Assembly (NCBI GenBank): GCA_001769505.1
Contig: MEOF01000039.1
Location: forward strand, 21,177-85,176
Length of the DNA stretch: 64,000 nt
DNA from: Bacteroidetes bacterium GWF2_33_38
Lineage (GTDB): Bacteria > Bacteroidota > Bacteroidia > Bacteroidales > GWF2-33-38
Reading direction: 5' to 3'
Shown here: in pieces, positions 9,988 to 19,971 of the stretch
How the letters are laid out: each line of letters starts with the position of its first letter
Position numbering within the stretch: position 1 is the first letter of the stretch
Position numbers and translations under genes: made by a program
Notes under the pieces: generated by a model
Database searches by the model: none
The model's input: only the letters and a program-made list of their open reading frames with translations
What the model was told of the DNA's origin: nothing

Positions 9988-10581
9988 ATGATTTTAAAAT
10001 TTAGAATTACCTCTAACGAAGTTAAGAATTTTTTCAGAGACATTCAGGTAAAATCAAGCAATACATTTTTTGATTTGCACGATGCAATTCAATCAGAGGT
10101 TGAATTCGACAAAGCTCAATTAGCTTCCTTTTTTCTTACCGACGAAACTTGGCAAAAAGGTCGTGAAATCACTCTTTTATATTTAGGAAAAGGTTCGAAT
10201 TCGCCTCTAATTATGGACGAAACCATTATCGGAGATTATTTTAATGAGTTAAATCAAAAATTGATGTATGTTTTCGATTTTTTCTCTTCACGATTTTTTG
10301 CCATCGAATTAATTGAAATTACCAACGAACTTGATCGTCGCAAAAAATATCCTTTTTGTAGCGATGGAAAAGGCGACGGTCCGCAGCAAATAGTTTTTGA
10401 AAAGAAACGTGAAACAAAGCAAGTAATTTTTGAGGAAGAAATTATCGATGAATTAGACTTGGCTGAAGACGATGACGATGGCGAAGACAAAACAGAACAC
10501 GAAGAAGGGGAGGAATTTGGAATAGATCCCGAATTTCTTGAAAATGCTGATAATTTCGACGATGGAGGAACCGAACAGTAA
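9988..10581 (+). CDS. pRiA4b ORF-3-like (IS1096 TnpR-like passenger) family protein
   Basis: N-terminal SSNTFFDLHDAIQSEVEFDKAQLASFFLTDETWQKGREI and acidic C-terminus. Confidence 0.6.
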   Translation: MILKFRITSNEVKNFFRDIQVKSSNTFFDLHDAIQSEVEFDKAQLASFFLTDETWQKGREITLLYLGKGSNSPLIMDETIIGDYFNELNQKLMYVFDFFSSRFFAIELIEITNELDRRKKYPFCSDGKGDGPQQIVFEKKRETKQVIFEEEIIDELDLAEDDDDGEDKTEHEEGEEFGIDPEFLENADNFDDGGTEQ

Positions 10582-11482
10582 AGCAAAAAAATATCTGTTT
10601 ATTGTGTTGGGTCCAACAGGAATAGGAAAGACAGACCTAACAATCCATCTTGCAAAACATTTCAAAACATCAATTATTTCATGCGATTCTCGACAGTTCT
10701 ACAAAGAACTCAAAATTGGCGTTGCTGCTCCCGATAATGACCAGTTAGCACGAGTAACACATCATTTTATAGGCAATATTTCTATTCACGATTATTATAA
10801 TGTGAGCAGATTTGAAAATGATGTTCTTGAAAAATTAGATTCCTTATTTCAGCATGTTGATATTGTTTTTATGACTGGAGGCTCTGGTTTGTATATCGAT
10901 GCTGTGTGTAATGGTATTGATGATTTGCCCGATATTGATGAAGAAATCAGAAATAACCTTATTCATAAAGCCGAAACTGAAGGTGTCGAGAGTTTGCGAT
11001 TTGAATTAAAACGGCTAGACCCCGAATTTTACAATATTGTGGATTTAAAAAATAAAAATAGAATTTTGCGAGCTCTTGAAGTTTGCATCACGACAGGAAA
11101 ACCATATTCAGCATTACGAACAAATCAACATAAAAAACGCGAATTCGAGGTTGTGAAAATCGGTTTGAATATGGAACGAAAAATGCTTTACGAGCGAATA
11201 GACAGACGCGTAGATATTATGCTAGAGTCGGGTTTAATTGACGAAGCAAAAAGTTTTTATTCGTTTAGAACATTAAATGCACTGAATACAGTTGGGTATA
11301 AAGAACTTTTCGAACATTTCGATGGTAATTATTCCTTAGACGAAGCTATTCGATTGATTAAACGAAATTCGAGACATTACGCAAAACGCCAACTATCATG
11401 GTTTGGACGTTACAACGATATAACGTGGTTCTTGCCAAGTCAGGAATGTGAAATAATTAGTTTTATAAAACAAAAAATGTAA
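10562..11482 (+). CDS. miaA: tRNA dimethylallyltransferase
   Basis: P-loop FIVLGPTGIGKTDL, SCDSRQFYKELKIGVAAP, HHFIGN, RNSRHYAKRQLSWF. Start set at the in-frame ATG 10562, since the track start at 10538 lies deep in the upstream CDS. Confidence 0.93.
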   Translation: MEEPNSKAKKYLFIVLGPTGIGKTDLTIHLAKHFKTSIISCDSRQFYKELKIGVAAPDNDQLARVTHHFIGNISIHDYYNVSRFENDVLEKLDSLFQHVDIVFMTGGSGLYIDAVCNGIDDLPDIDEEIRNNLIHKAETEGVESLRFELKRLDPEFYNIVDLKNKNRILRALEVCITTGKPYSALRTNQHKKREFEVVKIGLNMERKMLYERIDRRVDIMLESGLIDEAKSFYSFRTLNALNTVGYKELFEHFDGNYSLDEAIRLIKRNSRHYAKRQLSWFGRYNDITWFLPSQECEIISFIKQKM

Positions 11483-11486
11483 CATT

Positions 11487-14400
11487 ATGTACTACTTTGC
11501 AATACTTGCTTTTTTAACAGGAATGCTAAATTTGTTTTTGGGAGTGTATAGTTTTTCGGTAAGTGCAAAAAAAGCAGTAAATACATTATTCCTCATTTTT
11601 AGTTCATTATTGGCAGTATGGTCGCTGTTTTATGCCTTTGTTTATATTGCTCCCACAAAAGAGTACGCTTGGATTTTTTACGATATATCTTCAATTGGCT
11701 GGGTGTTTTTTCCATCGGTTTTACTACACTTTTCGATTTTATTACGAGATAGACGATATCAATATAATAGCTCGTTAAATCTGCTGATGTACATTCCTCC
11801 TTTGGTATTTCAGTTCAGAATATTAACCGATTATTTATTAACAGTTGACATGACTCATACAAAATTGGGCTGGATTCATGTTTTCAATAAAAACGACAAT
11901 ATTTGGGTTTATTCGTTTTTAGTTTATATGGTATTTTATGTTGTAGTGTCAATTTACAATATATACATGTATGGGCGAAAATCTTTGTACAAATCTCAAA
12001 AAAACCAATCGAATATTTTGCTCGCTTCTGTTGTGCTTGTAACTATAGTTGGAACATTGAGCGACATTTTAATTCCTCGTTTTCTCGAAAATCAAACAGT
12101 TCCGGCAATTGCCAATATTTTTACATCCGTTTGGGTTATTGGAGCAAGCATTGCGGTTGTTCGATATAAATTAATGGTTCTTACCGCATCTATTGCCTCA
12201 GAAGCAATTCTTGAAAAAATTAAAGACATGCTAATATTGCTAAATCCAGCGTATCGAATTTTGGAAGTTAACAAGCAAGTCGAAAAATTACTAGCCTATT
12301 CGGTCGAGGAGCTTGTAGGAGAGAAAGTAAATATCTTATTCGAAAAAAACTCACTGATTGATTTTGAGTTAGTTAAATTACATAGTCGCGAAATTGAAGA
12401 GTCAAGTTTTGAATCAAATATTGTTACCAAAAACAAACAGATTATTCCTGCCGAAGTTTCTATTTCGGTAGTTCGAGATAAAAAGTTGGATATAATCGGG
12501 TATGTACTCATTGCTCAAGATTTAAGAGATGTATATCAACTTAAAACTGAAATAAAAGAAAAAAATATTGTAACCGAAGCGTTGAAAAATAGCGAGTTTA
12601 AATTTCGAGCATTTCTTGAATTTTTACCCATCTCGGTGGCTGAGGTTTCGCTGAGACGAAAGATTGTTTACGTAAACGAAACGGTACTTAAATTATTCGG
12701 ATACAAAAGAGAAGAACTGGACGAGAATTTTAATGTTTTAGATGTTATTCACCCAAAAGATCATTATCGGTTGCGATTCAATTACTCTCGGTCAATTATT
12801 GGTGAGAAAAAAGAAGATGAAATCAACGAATACCTTGCCGTTAAAAAAGATGGAACAAGTTTTCCGGCAAAAATATATACAAATACTATTTTTGAAAATA
12901 ATGTGATTGTGGGTCTTCGAGTTATATTTATTGATATCTCGGAACAAAAAGAGTATGAAGAAAGTTTAACCAACGCCAAAGAAATTGCCGAACTTGCTGA
13001 TAAAGCAAAATCGACATTTATTGCGAACACCAGTCACGAAATTAGAACTCCTCTAAATGCTATTATTGGGTACACAAATTTGTTGCTTAATCAGGATTTA
13101 AGTGAAAACCAGCGGAGGTACATTAAAAATATCAAAACTTCGGGCGACAATCTATTGGGGATAATAAACGACATTCTCGAATATTCGAAAATTAAATCGG
13201 TGAAATTAGAAATTCAAAGTATTGCATTTGAAATTAAAAAAGAAGTTGAAAAACTTATAAACGCAATTTCAGTCAAAGCCGATGAAAAAAATATTTCAAT
13301 AATTTTGTATATCGACCACAAAATCCCCGACGTTCTTATAGGAGACCCAGTGAGAATCAATCAGATATTGAACAATTTGATTGCAAATGCCATTAAATTT
13401 ACCAATTCGGGAGGTGTAGTAAATGTTAATGTTTTTCTATCAAGAGAAATCATAGGAGAAGTTGAACTTCGATTTATAGTTGAGGATACTGGTATAGGAA
13501 TACCCGAAGATAAACTCCAATCTATATTCGAATCGTTTAATCAAGCCGATTACAACACAACTCGAAAATATGGTGGAACAGGACTTGGGCTTTCAATCGT
13601 AAAACATATTCTGGAAGCACACAATAGCAATATTGAAGTTCAAAGCGAAGTAAATAAAGGATCTAAGTTTTCATTTAATATCGTTTTTAGAAAAAGTCAG
13701 TCAGAATTTATAAAAAAACATGTTGATTCAAAAAATATTATTTTGTGCAAAAATCATCCTCAAATAATAAAAATATTGCTTGCCGAAGACAACCCAACAA
13801 ATCGAGAAATAGCGATTGATATTATTCGTGCGTGGAAAGAAAATATTGAAATAGATACAGCTGAAAATGGTAAAATTGCCATTGAAAAACTAAAACTGAA
13901 CTTCTACGACTTATTGCTTTTAGATATGCAAATGCCCGAAATGGACGGATACGATGTGGCTAAATATATCAGAACTGAAATGTCGACGCCGCAAAATTCC
14001 ATTCCGATTTTTGCCATGACTGCAAATGCCATGAAAGAGGAAATTAAAAAATGCCTAGATTTAGGAATGAACGAATATTTTTCAAAACCCTTTATCCCCG
14101 AAGATTTATACAGTAAAATTCGACTTTATACCTGCAGCGATATAGTTGAAAAGAGAAGACGAAACGAGCAAATCGATTATACGTGTTTGTATTGCAAAAC
14201 CGACTTTACAAGCATGAAGGAAATAAAGAAAAATATTACTTTCGAATTTAATAAATCGTCGACTAAAATGCTTGATTTAAGTCATCTCGAAAAAATTTAC
14301 AAAAACGACGCTGTCAAAATACAAAACATTATCAATCAGATTCTTGATGAAATTCCACGAGAACTTGCCGATTTGATTAAAGGTCTTGACCTTGACGATT

Positions 14401-14603
14401 TGAAAAAAGTTAGAGGGCATGCACATACTATAAAAACCAAAATGCTATACATCGGAGCGGCTACATCACACGAAATATCGAAAGAAATTGAACAGTTATG
14501 TGTTTCTGAAGAAGGACACGAAAAAATTTCATTTTTGATAAGTCAGCTAAACGAAGACTGGAATCAAGTAGAAAAAGAGTTGAAAATACTTAATTCGTTT
14601 TGA
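11487..14603 (+). CDS. Hybrid sensor histidine kinase (7TM-PAS-PAS-HisKA-HATPase-REC-HPt)
   Basis: N-terminal 7TM region; HisKA NTSHEIRTPLNAIIGYTNLL; DTGIGIPEDKLQSIFESFNQAD; GGTGLGLSIVKHI; REC LLLLDMQMPEMDGYDVA; HPt-like GHAHTIKTKMLYIG. Confidence 0.9.
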   Translation: MYYFAILAFLTGMLNLFLGVYSFSVSAKKAVNTLFLIFSSLLAVWSLFYAFVYIAPTKEYAWIFYDISSIGWVFFPSVLLHFSILLRDRRYQYNSSLNLLMYIPPLVFQFRILTDYLLTVDMTHTKLGWIHVFNKNDNIWVYSFLVYMVFYVVVSIYNIYMYGRKSLYKSQKNQSNILLASVVLVTIVGTLSDILIPRFLENQTVPAIANIFTSVWVIGASIAVVRYKLMVLTASIASEAILEKIKDMLILLNPAYRILEVNKQVEKLLAYSVEELVGEKVNILFEKNSLIDFELVKLHSREIEESSFESNIVTKNKQIIPAEVSISVVRDKKLDIIGYVLIAQDLRDVYQLKTEIKEKNIVTEALKNSEFKFRAFLEFLPISVAEVSLRRKIVYVNETVLKLFGYKREELDENFNVLDVIHPKDHYRLRFNYSRSIIGEKKEDEINEYLAVKKDGTSFPAKIYTNTIFENNVIVGLRVIFIDISEQKEYEESLTNAKEIAELADKAKSTFIANTSHEIRTPLNAIIGYTNLLLNQDLSENQRRYIKNIKTSGDNLLGIINDILEYSKIKSVKLEIQSIAFEIKKEVEKLINAISVKADEKNISIILYIDHKIPDVLIGDPVRINQILNNLIANAIKFTNSGGVVNVNVFLSREIIGEVELRFIVEDTGIGIPEDKLQSIFESFNQADYNTTRKYGGTGLGLSIVKHILEAHNSNIEVQSEVNKGSKFSFNIVFRKSQSEFIKKHVDSKNIILCKNHPQIIKILLAEDNPTNREIAIDIIRAWKENIEIDTAENGKIAIEKLKLNFYDLLLLDMQMPEMDGYDVAKYIRTEMSTPQNSIPIFAMTANAMKEEIKKCLDLGMNEYFSKPFIPEDLYSKIRLYTCSDIVEKRRRNEQIDYTCLYCKTDFTSMKEIKKNITFEFNKSSTKMLDLSHLEKIYKNDAVKIQNIINQILDEIPRELADLIKGLDLDDLKKVRGHAHTIKTKMLYIGAATSHEISKEIEQLCVSEEGHEKISFLISQLNEDWNQVEKELKILNSF

Positions 14604-14652
14604 ATTTAAGTTCAAAAAACCTATATTTAAACCGAAATATTTATTATAAACT

Positions 14653-15054
14653 ATGACTATGAACAAAAGTAAAACCTATACTGTTTTTTTAGTCGACGAC
14701 GATGCTATTTTTATGGATATGCTCAAAGAATCTTTTTCTGACAAAGCAAACATGATAATTCATTCGTTTTATTCAGGAGAAGATTGCTTAGCAAATCTTA
14801 ACCTAAATCCCGACGTAATTGTTTTAGATTATTTTTTCAGCAAAGCCGGCGAAAAAGCCATCGACGGAATGGAAACGCTTAAAAAAATAGTAGCCGCCAA
14901 TCCTAAAATAAATGTTGTTATGCTCACAGCACAAAATGAGGGAGACAAAGTTTACGAATTTATCCACGAAGGTGCGAAAGACTACGTAATTAAAGACTTA
15001 GATGCCTTCGAAAATGTTTTGTCTGCTGTTACCGGAATTTTAGAAGAGTTGTAA
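14653..15054 (+). CDS. Single-domain response regulator
   Basis: FLVDDDAIFMDML, VIVLDYFFSKAGE, DYVIKDLDAF. Confidence 0.85.
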   Translation: MTMNKSKTYTVFLVDDDAIFMDMLKESFSDKANMIIHSFYSGEDCLANLNLNPDVIVLDYFFSKAGEKAIDGMETLKKIVAANPKINVVMLTAQNEGDKVYEFIHEGAKDYVIKDLDAFENVLSAVTGILEEL

Positions 15055-15191
15055 AATAATCAACAAATCTTTTGTTGTTGTATTTAATTGATAGTTAAAC
15101 ATATTAAATACAATATCGAGATTAGCAATGGTTAGAATTATGCTTAACAAAATTTAATTTAAAAATTTAAACAACCTCTAATGTAATTCTC

Positions 15192-15199
15192 TAACTTTG
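15192..15199 (+). promoter_or_regulatory. -7 box TAACTTTG immediately upstream of CDS 15204
   Basis: Matches TAnnTTTG; ATG begins 5 bp after the box. Confidence 0.45.
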
Positions 15200-15203
15200 T
15201 CAT

Positions 15204-16760
15204 ATGATATTAGAAGTTGACATTGTAACTACGCCTTTAGAATCATCCGACGAGAAATTTTATGTTCCAATTGCCGCAAAATCGGCAAAAGTTTCAGTTT
15301 CACAAGTCTATTTTGCTAAAATCATTCGTCGCTCTGTCGATGCTCGCTCAAGAAACATAAAGATTAATCTAAAAATATTATTAGCTGTTGATGAACCAAA
15401 CTATAGCTACAAAGCAACTGAATTTGACTATCAAAATGTTGCAGGAAAAGAAGAAATTGTTGTTATTGGTTCGGGTCCTGCCGGTTTATTTGCTGCCTTA
15501 CGATTAATAGAACTTGGTTTTAAACCTATTGTATTAGAACGCGGAAAAGAAATAAGTAAACGAAAAAAAGATGTTGCGATATTGAATCGAGAACATTTGC
15601 TTGACGAAAATTCTAATTATTGTTTTGGAGAAGGAGGAGCGGGAACTTTTTCCGATGGTAAATTATATACTCGTTCAAAAAAAAGAGGAAATATTCGACG
15701 CATTCTCGAAATTTTGCACTTTCATGGGGCATCTGAAGATATTTTAGTAGATACACAAGCTCATATAGGAACTGATAAATTGCCTGGGATTATTCAAAAT
15801 ATACGTAAAACTATTTTAAATTCGGGTGGCGAAATTCATTTTGAAACTCGACTTGTTGATATTGTTATAAAAGATGAATTGATTAAATCGCTTATTACTG
15901 ACAAGGGAGACAAGATAAAACCCCAAGCAGTGGTTCTAGCGACAGGCCATTCGGCAAGAGATATTTACGATTTGTTTCAAAAAAAGAATGTTTTATTAGA
16001 ATTTAAACCTTTTGCGGTTGGAGTCAGGGTTGAGCACCCACAAGCAATGATTGACGAAATTCAGTATCATGGAGCAAAGAATGATTATTTACCGACGGCT
16101 TCTTATGGACTGGTTGCTCAAGTTAATGGCAGGGGTGTTTATTCTTTTTGTATGTGTCCAGGCGGAATTATTGTTCCATCGGCAACATCTTTGAATGAAG
16201 TAGTTGTAAATGGAATGTCGGCTTCAAAAAGAAATTCACCGTATGCAAATTCAGGAATTGTTGTTGAAACGCGATTTGAAGATTTAAAAAAATATCATCA
16301 ATACGGAGCATTAGCAGGATTAATGTTTCAAAAGGAAATCGAACAATTGGCATTTCAGAACGGCGATAATGGAAAGCATGCTCCAGCACAAGCTTTAGCT
16401 GATTTTGTAAAAGGAAAAACTTCGAATAAACTCCCGAAATGTTCGTATAATCCAGGAGTTATTCCCTCATCATTACATATTTGGCTTCCCGAACAAATTG
16501 GAAAACGATTACAATACGGATTTAACGATTTTTCAAAAAAGATGAAAGGATTTGTTACCAACGAAGCAATAATTCTCGGGGTTGAATCCCGCACCTCTTC
16601 CCCAGTTAGAATTCCTCGAGACAAAGAACAACTGAATCATATCCAGATTAGAAATTTATTTCCTTGTGGCGAAGGAGCTGGCTATGCTGGAGGAATTGTT
16701 TCGTCGGCATTAGATGGGGAAAATGTTGTTGAAGCTCTTGTTCGCACTATTAAAATTTAA
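15204..16760 (+). CDS. FAD-dependent NAD(P)-like oxidoreductase
   Basis: VVIGSGPAGLFAALRLIELGFKPIVLERGKE; FGEGGAGTFSDGKLYTR; FPCGEGAGYAGGIVSSALDGENVVEAL. Confidence 0.85.
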   Translation: MILEVDIVTTPLESSDEKFYVPIAAKSAKVSVSQVYFAKIIRRSVDARSRNIKINLKILLAVDEPNYSYKATEFDYQNVAGKEEIVVIGSGPAGLFAALRLIELGFKPIVLERGKEISKRKKDVAILNREHLLDENSNYCFGEGGAGTFSDGKLYTRSKKRGNIRRILEILHFHGASEDILVDTQAHIGTDKLPGIIQNIRKTILNSGGEIHFETRLVDIVIKDELIKSLITDKGDKIKPQAVVLATGHSARDIYDLFQKKNVLLEFKPFAVGVRVEHPQAMIDEIQYHGAKNDYLPTASYGLVAQVNGRGVYSFCMCPGGIIVPSATSLNEVVVNGMSASKRNSPYANSGIVVETRFEDLKKYHQYGALAGLMFQKEIEQLAFQNGDNGKHAPAQALADFVKGKTSNKLPKCSYNPGVIPSSLHIWLPEQIGKRLQYGFNDFSKKMKGFVTNEAIILGVESRTSSPVRIPRDKEQLNHIQIRNLFPCGEGAGYAGGIVSSALDGENVVEALVRTIKI

Positions 16761-16766
16761 CAAAAA

Positions 16767-17711
16767 ATGATTGAATACATAAGTTTAATTCTCTCCATTT
16801 TATTACAGTTTGTTGCTGCATTTTTTGCAATACGGTTAATCAAACGTACTAAATATTCGCTTGCTTGGATTTTGCTGTCATCTGGTTTTTTTTTCATGGC
16901 AATTCGACGTGTTTTTGAGTTGATTTATTTTGAATACGATCAACTTCCGTATTTTTTTTCAACCTTGAATAGCTGGATAGGAATTTTAATATCGATTTTA
17001 ATTACAGTTGGTGTTTTCTTGATGAGAAAAATATTTCAATTTATGAAAAAAACGGAAGAAGACAGAGTTGAAGCCGATTTAAAAGAATTAAACGCAACCA
17101 TTAGAACCGAAGAAAAAGAACGACGCAGGTTTGCAAAAGATTTACACGATGATTTAGGACCATTACTTTCGACTATAAAAATGTCTATTTCTGCTCTTTC
17201 GAATCAAAAAAATTTAGAAAATAAAAACGAAATTATTCAAAACCTTGATTTAGTTGTTGACGAAGCGATTTCCAGTATAAAAAATATTTCGAACAATTTA
17301 AGTCCTCATATTTTGAACAACTTCGGATTAGAACGAGCGTTGAAATCATTTATCAATAAAATAAATTTATCGAAAAGTATCGTAATAAATTACACGTCAA
17401 ACGTCGAAAATTTAAAATTGGATGAAACCGTTGAAGTTGTAGTTTATAGAACTGTTTGTGAGCTGATTAATAACACTATTAAATACGCAGATGCAAGCAA
17501 AATAGAAATAATTGTAACACAAAATGATAAAATTCTAGACATTATATATCGAGATAATGGAAAAGGTTTTGATGCAGAAATTCTAAATATAGAGAAAAAA
17601 GGGATGGGCTTGAATAATATTCAAAATAGAATTAAATCAATAAAAGGAATTTTTGAAATCAAGAGTTCAGAAAATCAAGGAGTTGAAGTAAAAATTCAAA
17701 TAAAAATTTGA
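16767..17711 (+). CDS. NarL-type sensor histidine kinase (HisKA_3)
   Basis: TM helices; ERRRFAKDLHDDLGPLLSTIKMS; HATPase IIYRDNGKGFDAEI, KGMGLNNIQNRIKSIKG. Confidence 0.88.
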   Translation: MIEYISLILSILLQFVAAFFAIRLIKRTKYSLAWILLSSGFFFMAIRRVFELIYFEYDQLPYFFSTLNSWIGILISILITVGVFLMRKIFQFMKKTEEDRVEADLKELNATIRTEEKERRRFAKDLHDDLGPLLSTIKMSISALSNQKNLENKNEIIQNLDLVVDEAISSIKNISNNLSPHILNNFGLERALKSFINKINLSKSIVINYTSNVENLKLDETVEVVVYRTVCELINNTIKYADASKIEIIVTQNDKILDIIYRDNGKGFDAEILNIEKKGMGLNNIQNRIKSIKGIFEIKSSENQGVEVKIQIKI

Positions 17712-18364
17712 AAATGAATACTTGTAATATTACGATTGTTGACGATCATCATTTATTCCGCAATGGACTTAAACTGTTATTGAATGGGATTGAAAATTTC
17801 AAGGTTGTAAACGAGGCTGAAAATGGATTAGAATTGCTCAAAATTTTATTGAAAGAGGGAATTCCTGATGTAATTCTATTAGACATTGAAATGCCAATAA
17901 TGAACGGAATCGAAGCTGCTGAAAAGGTTTTGTCATTGTATCCTGATGCTAAAATAATTGTACTATCGATGTATAGTGACGAAGAGTATTATTACAAATT
18001 GATAAACATAGGGGTTAAGGGATTTTTACTTAAAAATTCAAACATCAATGATGTTGAAACGGCTATTGTAAGTATTTGTAATGGAGGTAATTATTTTTCG
18101 GCTGAATTGTTATTAAACACGATAAAAAATATCAAAAAAATAAACAAACAGCCCGATATAGACAGCGGTTTATCTGAACGTGAAATCGAAATATTAATTG
18201 ATATTTGTAAAGGATTTTCAAATCAAGAAATTGCCAACAAACTATTCATTAGCAAACGCACCGTAGATAAGCATCGTGCTAATATTATGGAAAAAACAGA
18301 TTCGAAAAATACCGCAAATTTGATAATGTACAGCATCAAAAATAATATAATTCAACTGCCATAA
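17708..18364 (+). CDS. NarL/LuxR-family response regulator
   Basis: REC IVDDHHLFRNGL, VILLDIEMPIMNG, GFLLKN; HTH LSEREIEILIDICKGFSNQEIANKLFISKRTVDKHRANIMEKT; overlaps the kinase stop. Confidence 0.92.
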   Translation: MKMNTCNITIVDDHHLFRNGLKLLLNGIENFKVVNEAENGLELLKILLKEGIPDVILLDIEMPIMNGIEAAEKVLSLYPDAKIIVLSMYSDEEYYYKLINIGVKGFLLKNSNINDVETAIVSICNGGNYFSAELLLNTIKNIKKINKQPDIDSGLSEREIEILIDICKGFSNQEIANKLFISKRTVDKHRANIMEKTDSKNTANLIMYSIKNNIIQLP

Positions 18365-18373
18365 AGCATACAA

Positions 18374-18385
18374 ATAAGTACTTAT
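18374..18385. promoter_or_regulatory. Perfect palindrome ATAAGTACTTAT, predicted response-regulator site upstream of tauE-like gene
   Basis: Centre 28.5 bp upstream of TAAATTTG (18408-18415); half-sites match those at four other promoters in the window. Confidence 0.5.
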
Positions 18386-18407
18386 AATGCTTAATTTTGA
18401 AGTCTTC

Positions 18408-18415
18408 TAAATTTG
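18408..18415 (+). promoter_or_regulatory. -7 box TAAATTTG upstream of tauE-like gene
   Basis: Matches TAnnTTTG; next ATG at 18421. Confidence 0.5.
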
Positions 18416-18420
18416 CAAAA

Positions 18421-19182
18421 ATGGATATTCAATTTACCGTTTTACTTCTAATTATTTTAGCCTTATATTGGGAATATATTGACTCTGCTTTCGGAATGCT
18501 TTATGGAACAGCCTTGACGCCGATTTTATTAATTATGGGATATACTCCAACCGAAGTTGTTCCTTCCATATTAATTTCTCAAGCTATTGGTGGGAGTGTC
18601 GCATCTTGGCGTCATCACGACAAAAGAAATGCTATTTTTAACAAAAATTCTAAAGATTTTAGAATTGCATTATTAATTTTTATATCGGGGATTATTGCTG
18701 TAGTTATTGGAGCGATCATAGGCAAGGTTATTCCTGCAAAAGTTTTAGCTATATATATCGGATTTCTCGTAATAGTCATGGGAATCATAATTTTATTAAA
18801 ACAACATTTTAAATTTTCGTGGAAAAAAGTTGCCTTGATTGGCTTTATAAGCTCTTTTAATAAAGCGATTTCTGGAGGTGGTTTTGGACCGTTGGTTGCA
18901 AGCGGATTGGTAATTTCAGGAAAATCGGGAAAGAGTTCGATTGGAATTACTGATTTTGCAGAGGCTCCTATTTGTTTTGCTGGGTTTATTGTCTGGATAT
19001 TCTTAAATAAAGTTCCAGATTATTATTTGTTCATTCCACTTTGTGTAGGTGCTGCTATCGGCGGATTTTTCGGACCATCAACATTAGCTAGAATTAAATC
19101 AAACGCCACTATCGTTAAAATACTTGGTTTTACTTCCATTTTTCTAGGAATTTGGACACTTCTTAAAACGTTTGCCGAATAA
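18421..19182 (+). CDS. TauE/SafE-family (sulfite exporter-like) membrane permease
   Basis: Multiple TM helices; SAFGMLYGTALTPILLIMGYTPTEVVPSILISQAIGG; AISGGGFGPLVASGLVISGKSGKSSIGITDFAEAP. ATG 18421 preferred over the track's TTG at 18397. Confidence 0.85.
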   Translation: MDIQFTVLLLIILALYWEYIDSAFGMLYGTALTPILLIMGYTPTEVVPSILISQAIGGSVASWRHHDKRNAIFNKNSKDFRIALLIFISGIIAVVIGAIIGKVIPAKVLAIYIGFLVIVMGIIILLKQHFKFSWKKVALIGFISSFNKAISGGGFGPLVASGLVISGKSGKSSIGITDFAEAPICFAGFIVWIFLNKVPDYYLFIPLCVGAAIGGFFGPSTLARIKSNATIVKILGFTSIFLGIWTLLKTFAE

Positions 19183-19222
19183 TAAGTACAAATACTTATT
19201 CATTTGCAGTATAAAAACTAAT
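19182..19222. promoter_or_regulatory. Tandem predicted response-regulator sites upstream of hdr operon
   Basis: ATAAGTA-CAAA-TACTTAT (19182-19199, perfect inverted repeat) and degenerate TGCAGTA-TAAA-AACTAAT (19205-19222), centres 23 bp apart; -7 box TACTTTTG at 19244-19251. Confidence 0.55.
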
Positions 19223-19269
19223 GAAAATTTTGTAGTCAGAACATACTTTTGTTAAACAAAATATTGTTT

Positions 19270-19971
19270 ATGGCTACAACTAAAAATCTATACAATTTAT
19301 TAGAAACCGACATCCGTTTTCAAGAAGCAATGAATTCTTGTATGAATTGTGGTGTATGCACGGCAATTTGTCCTGCATCAGAGTTTTATGATTACGACCC
19401 ACGCCAAATAGTTGTTTTAGTAAAATCTCGTGACGAAGAAGCAATTGAAAATTTGCTAAAAAGCAACACAATTTGGTATTGCGGACAATGTATGTCGTGC
19501 AAAATGCGATGCCCACGTGGAAATTTTCCTGGTTTATTGATTAACGTTTTACGACGATTTTCACAAGAATTGGGATATTTTACTGAAAACGAAAAAGGTC
19601 GGCAACAATATGCTTTGAAAACATCAATCGGACACAATATTTTGAAATACGGATATTGTATTCATCCTGAAATTGTAAAACCCGAAATGCATCCCGAACA
19701 AGGTCCAATTTGGAAATGGGTTTACGATAATTTACAAGAAGTTTATGGTCGTTTGGGAGCAAATCTCGATGGAGAAGGAAACGGAACTTTGCGAAAAATT
19801 TCAAAACAAACTTTAGACGAATTAGCAAAAATATTTTTAGAAACTGGAGCTTTAGATTTATGGCAAAACATTGAGACTTATTCACATCAAAAAGCAAAAG
19901 AAATGAATATGACAATGGAAGAATATTTTGAACATATTTATAACGATACCAACGAATTACATTCGTGTTAA
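19270..19971 (+). CDS. Heterodisulfide reductase subunit C-like Fe-S protein
   Basis: CMNCGVCTAICPASEFYDYDPRQIV; CGQCMSCKMRCPRGNFPGLLINVLR. Start moved to ATG 19270. Confidence 0.85.
   Translation: MATTKNLYNLLETDIRFQEAMNSCMNCGVCTAICPASEFYDYDPRQIVVLVKSRDEEAIENLLKSNTIWYCGQCMSCKMRCPRGNFPGLLINVLRRFSQELGYFTENEKGRQQYALKTSIGHNILKYGYCIHPEIVKPEMHPEQGPIWKWVYDNLQEVYGRLGANLDGEGNGTLRKISKQTLDELAKIFLETGALDLWQNIETYSHQKAKEMNMTMEEYFEHIYNDTNELHSC

Noticed and set aside
9988-10581. pRiA4b ORF-3/TnpR-like protein as a mobile element
   Set aside because: No transposase, inverted repeats or target duplication seen; sits in an apparently ordinary luxC-miaA gene string.
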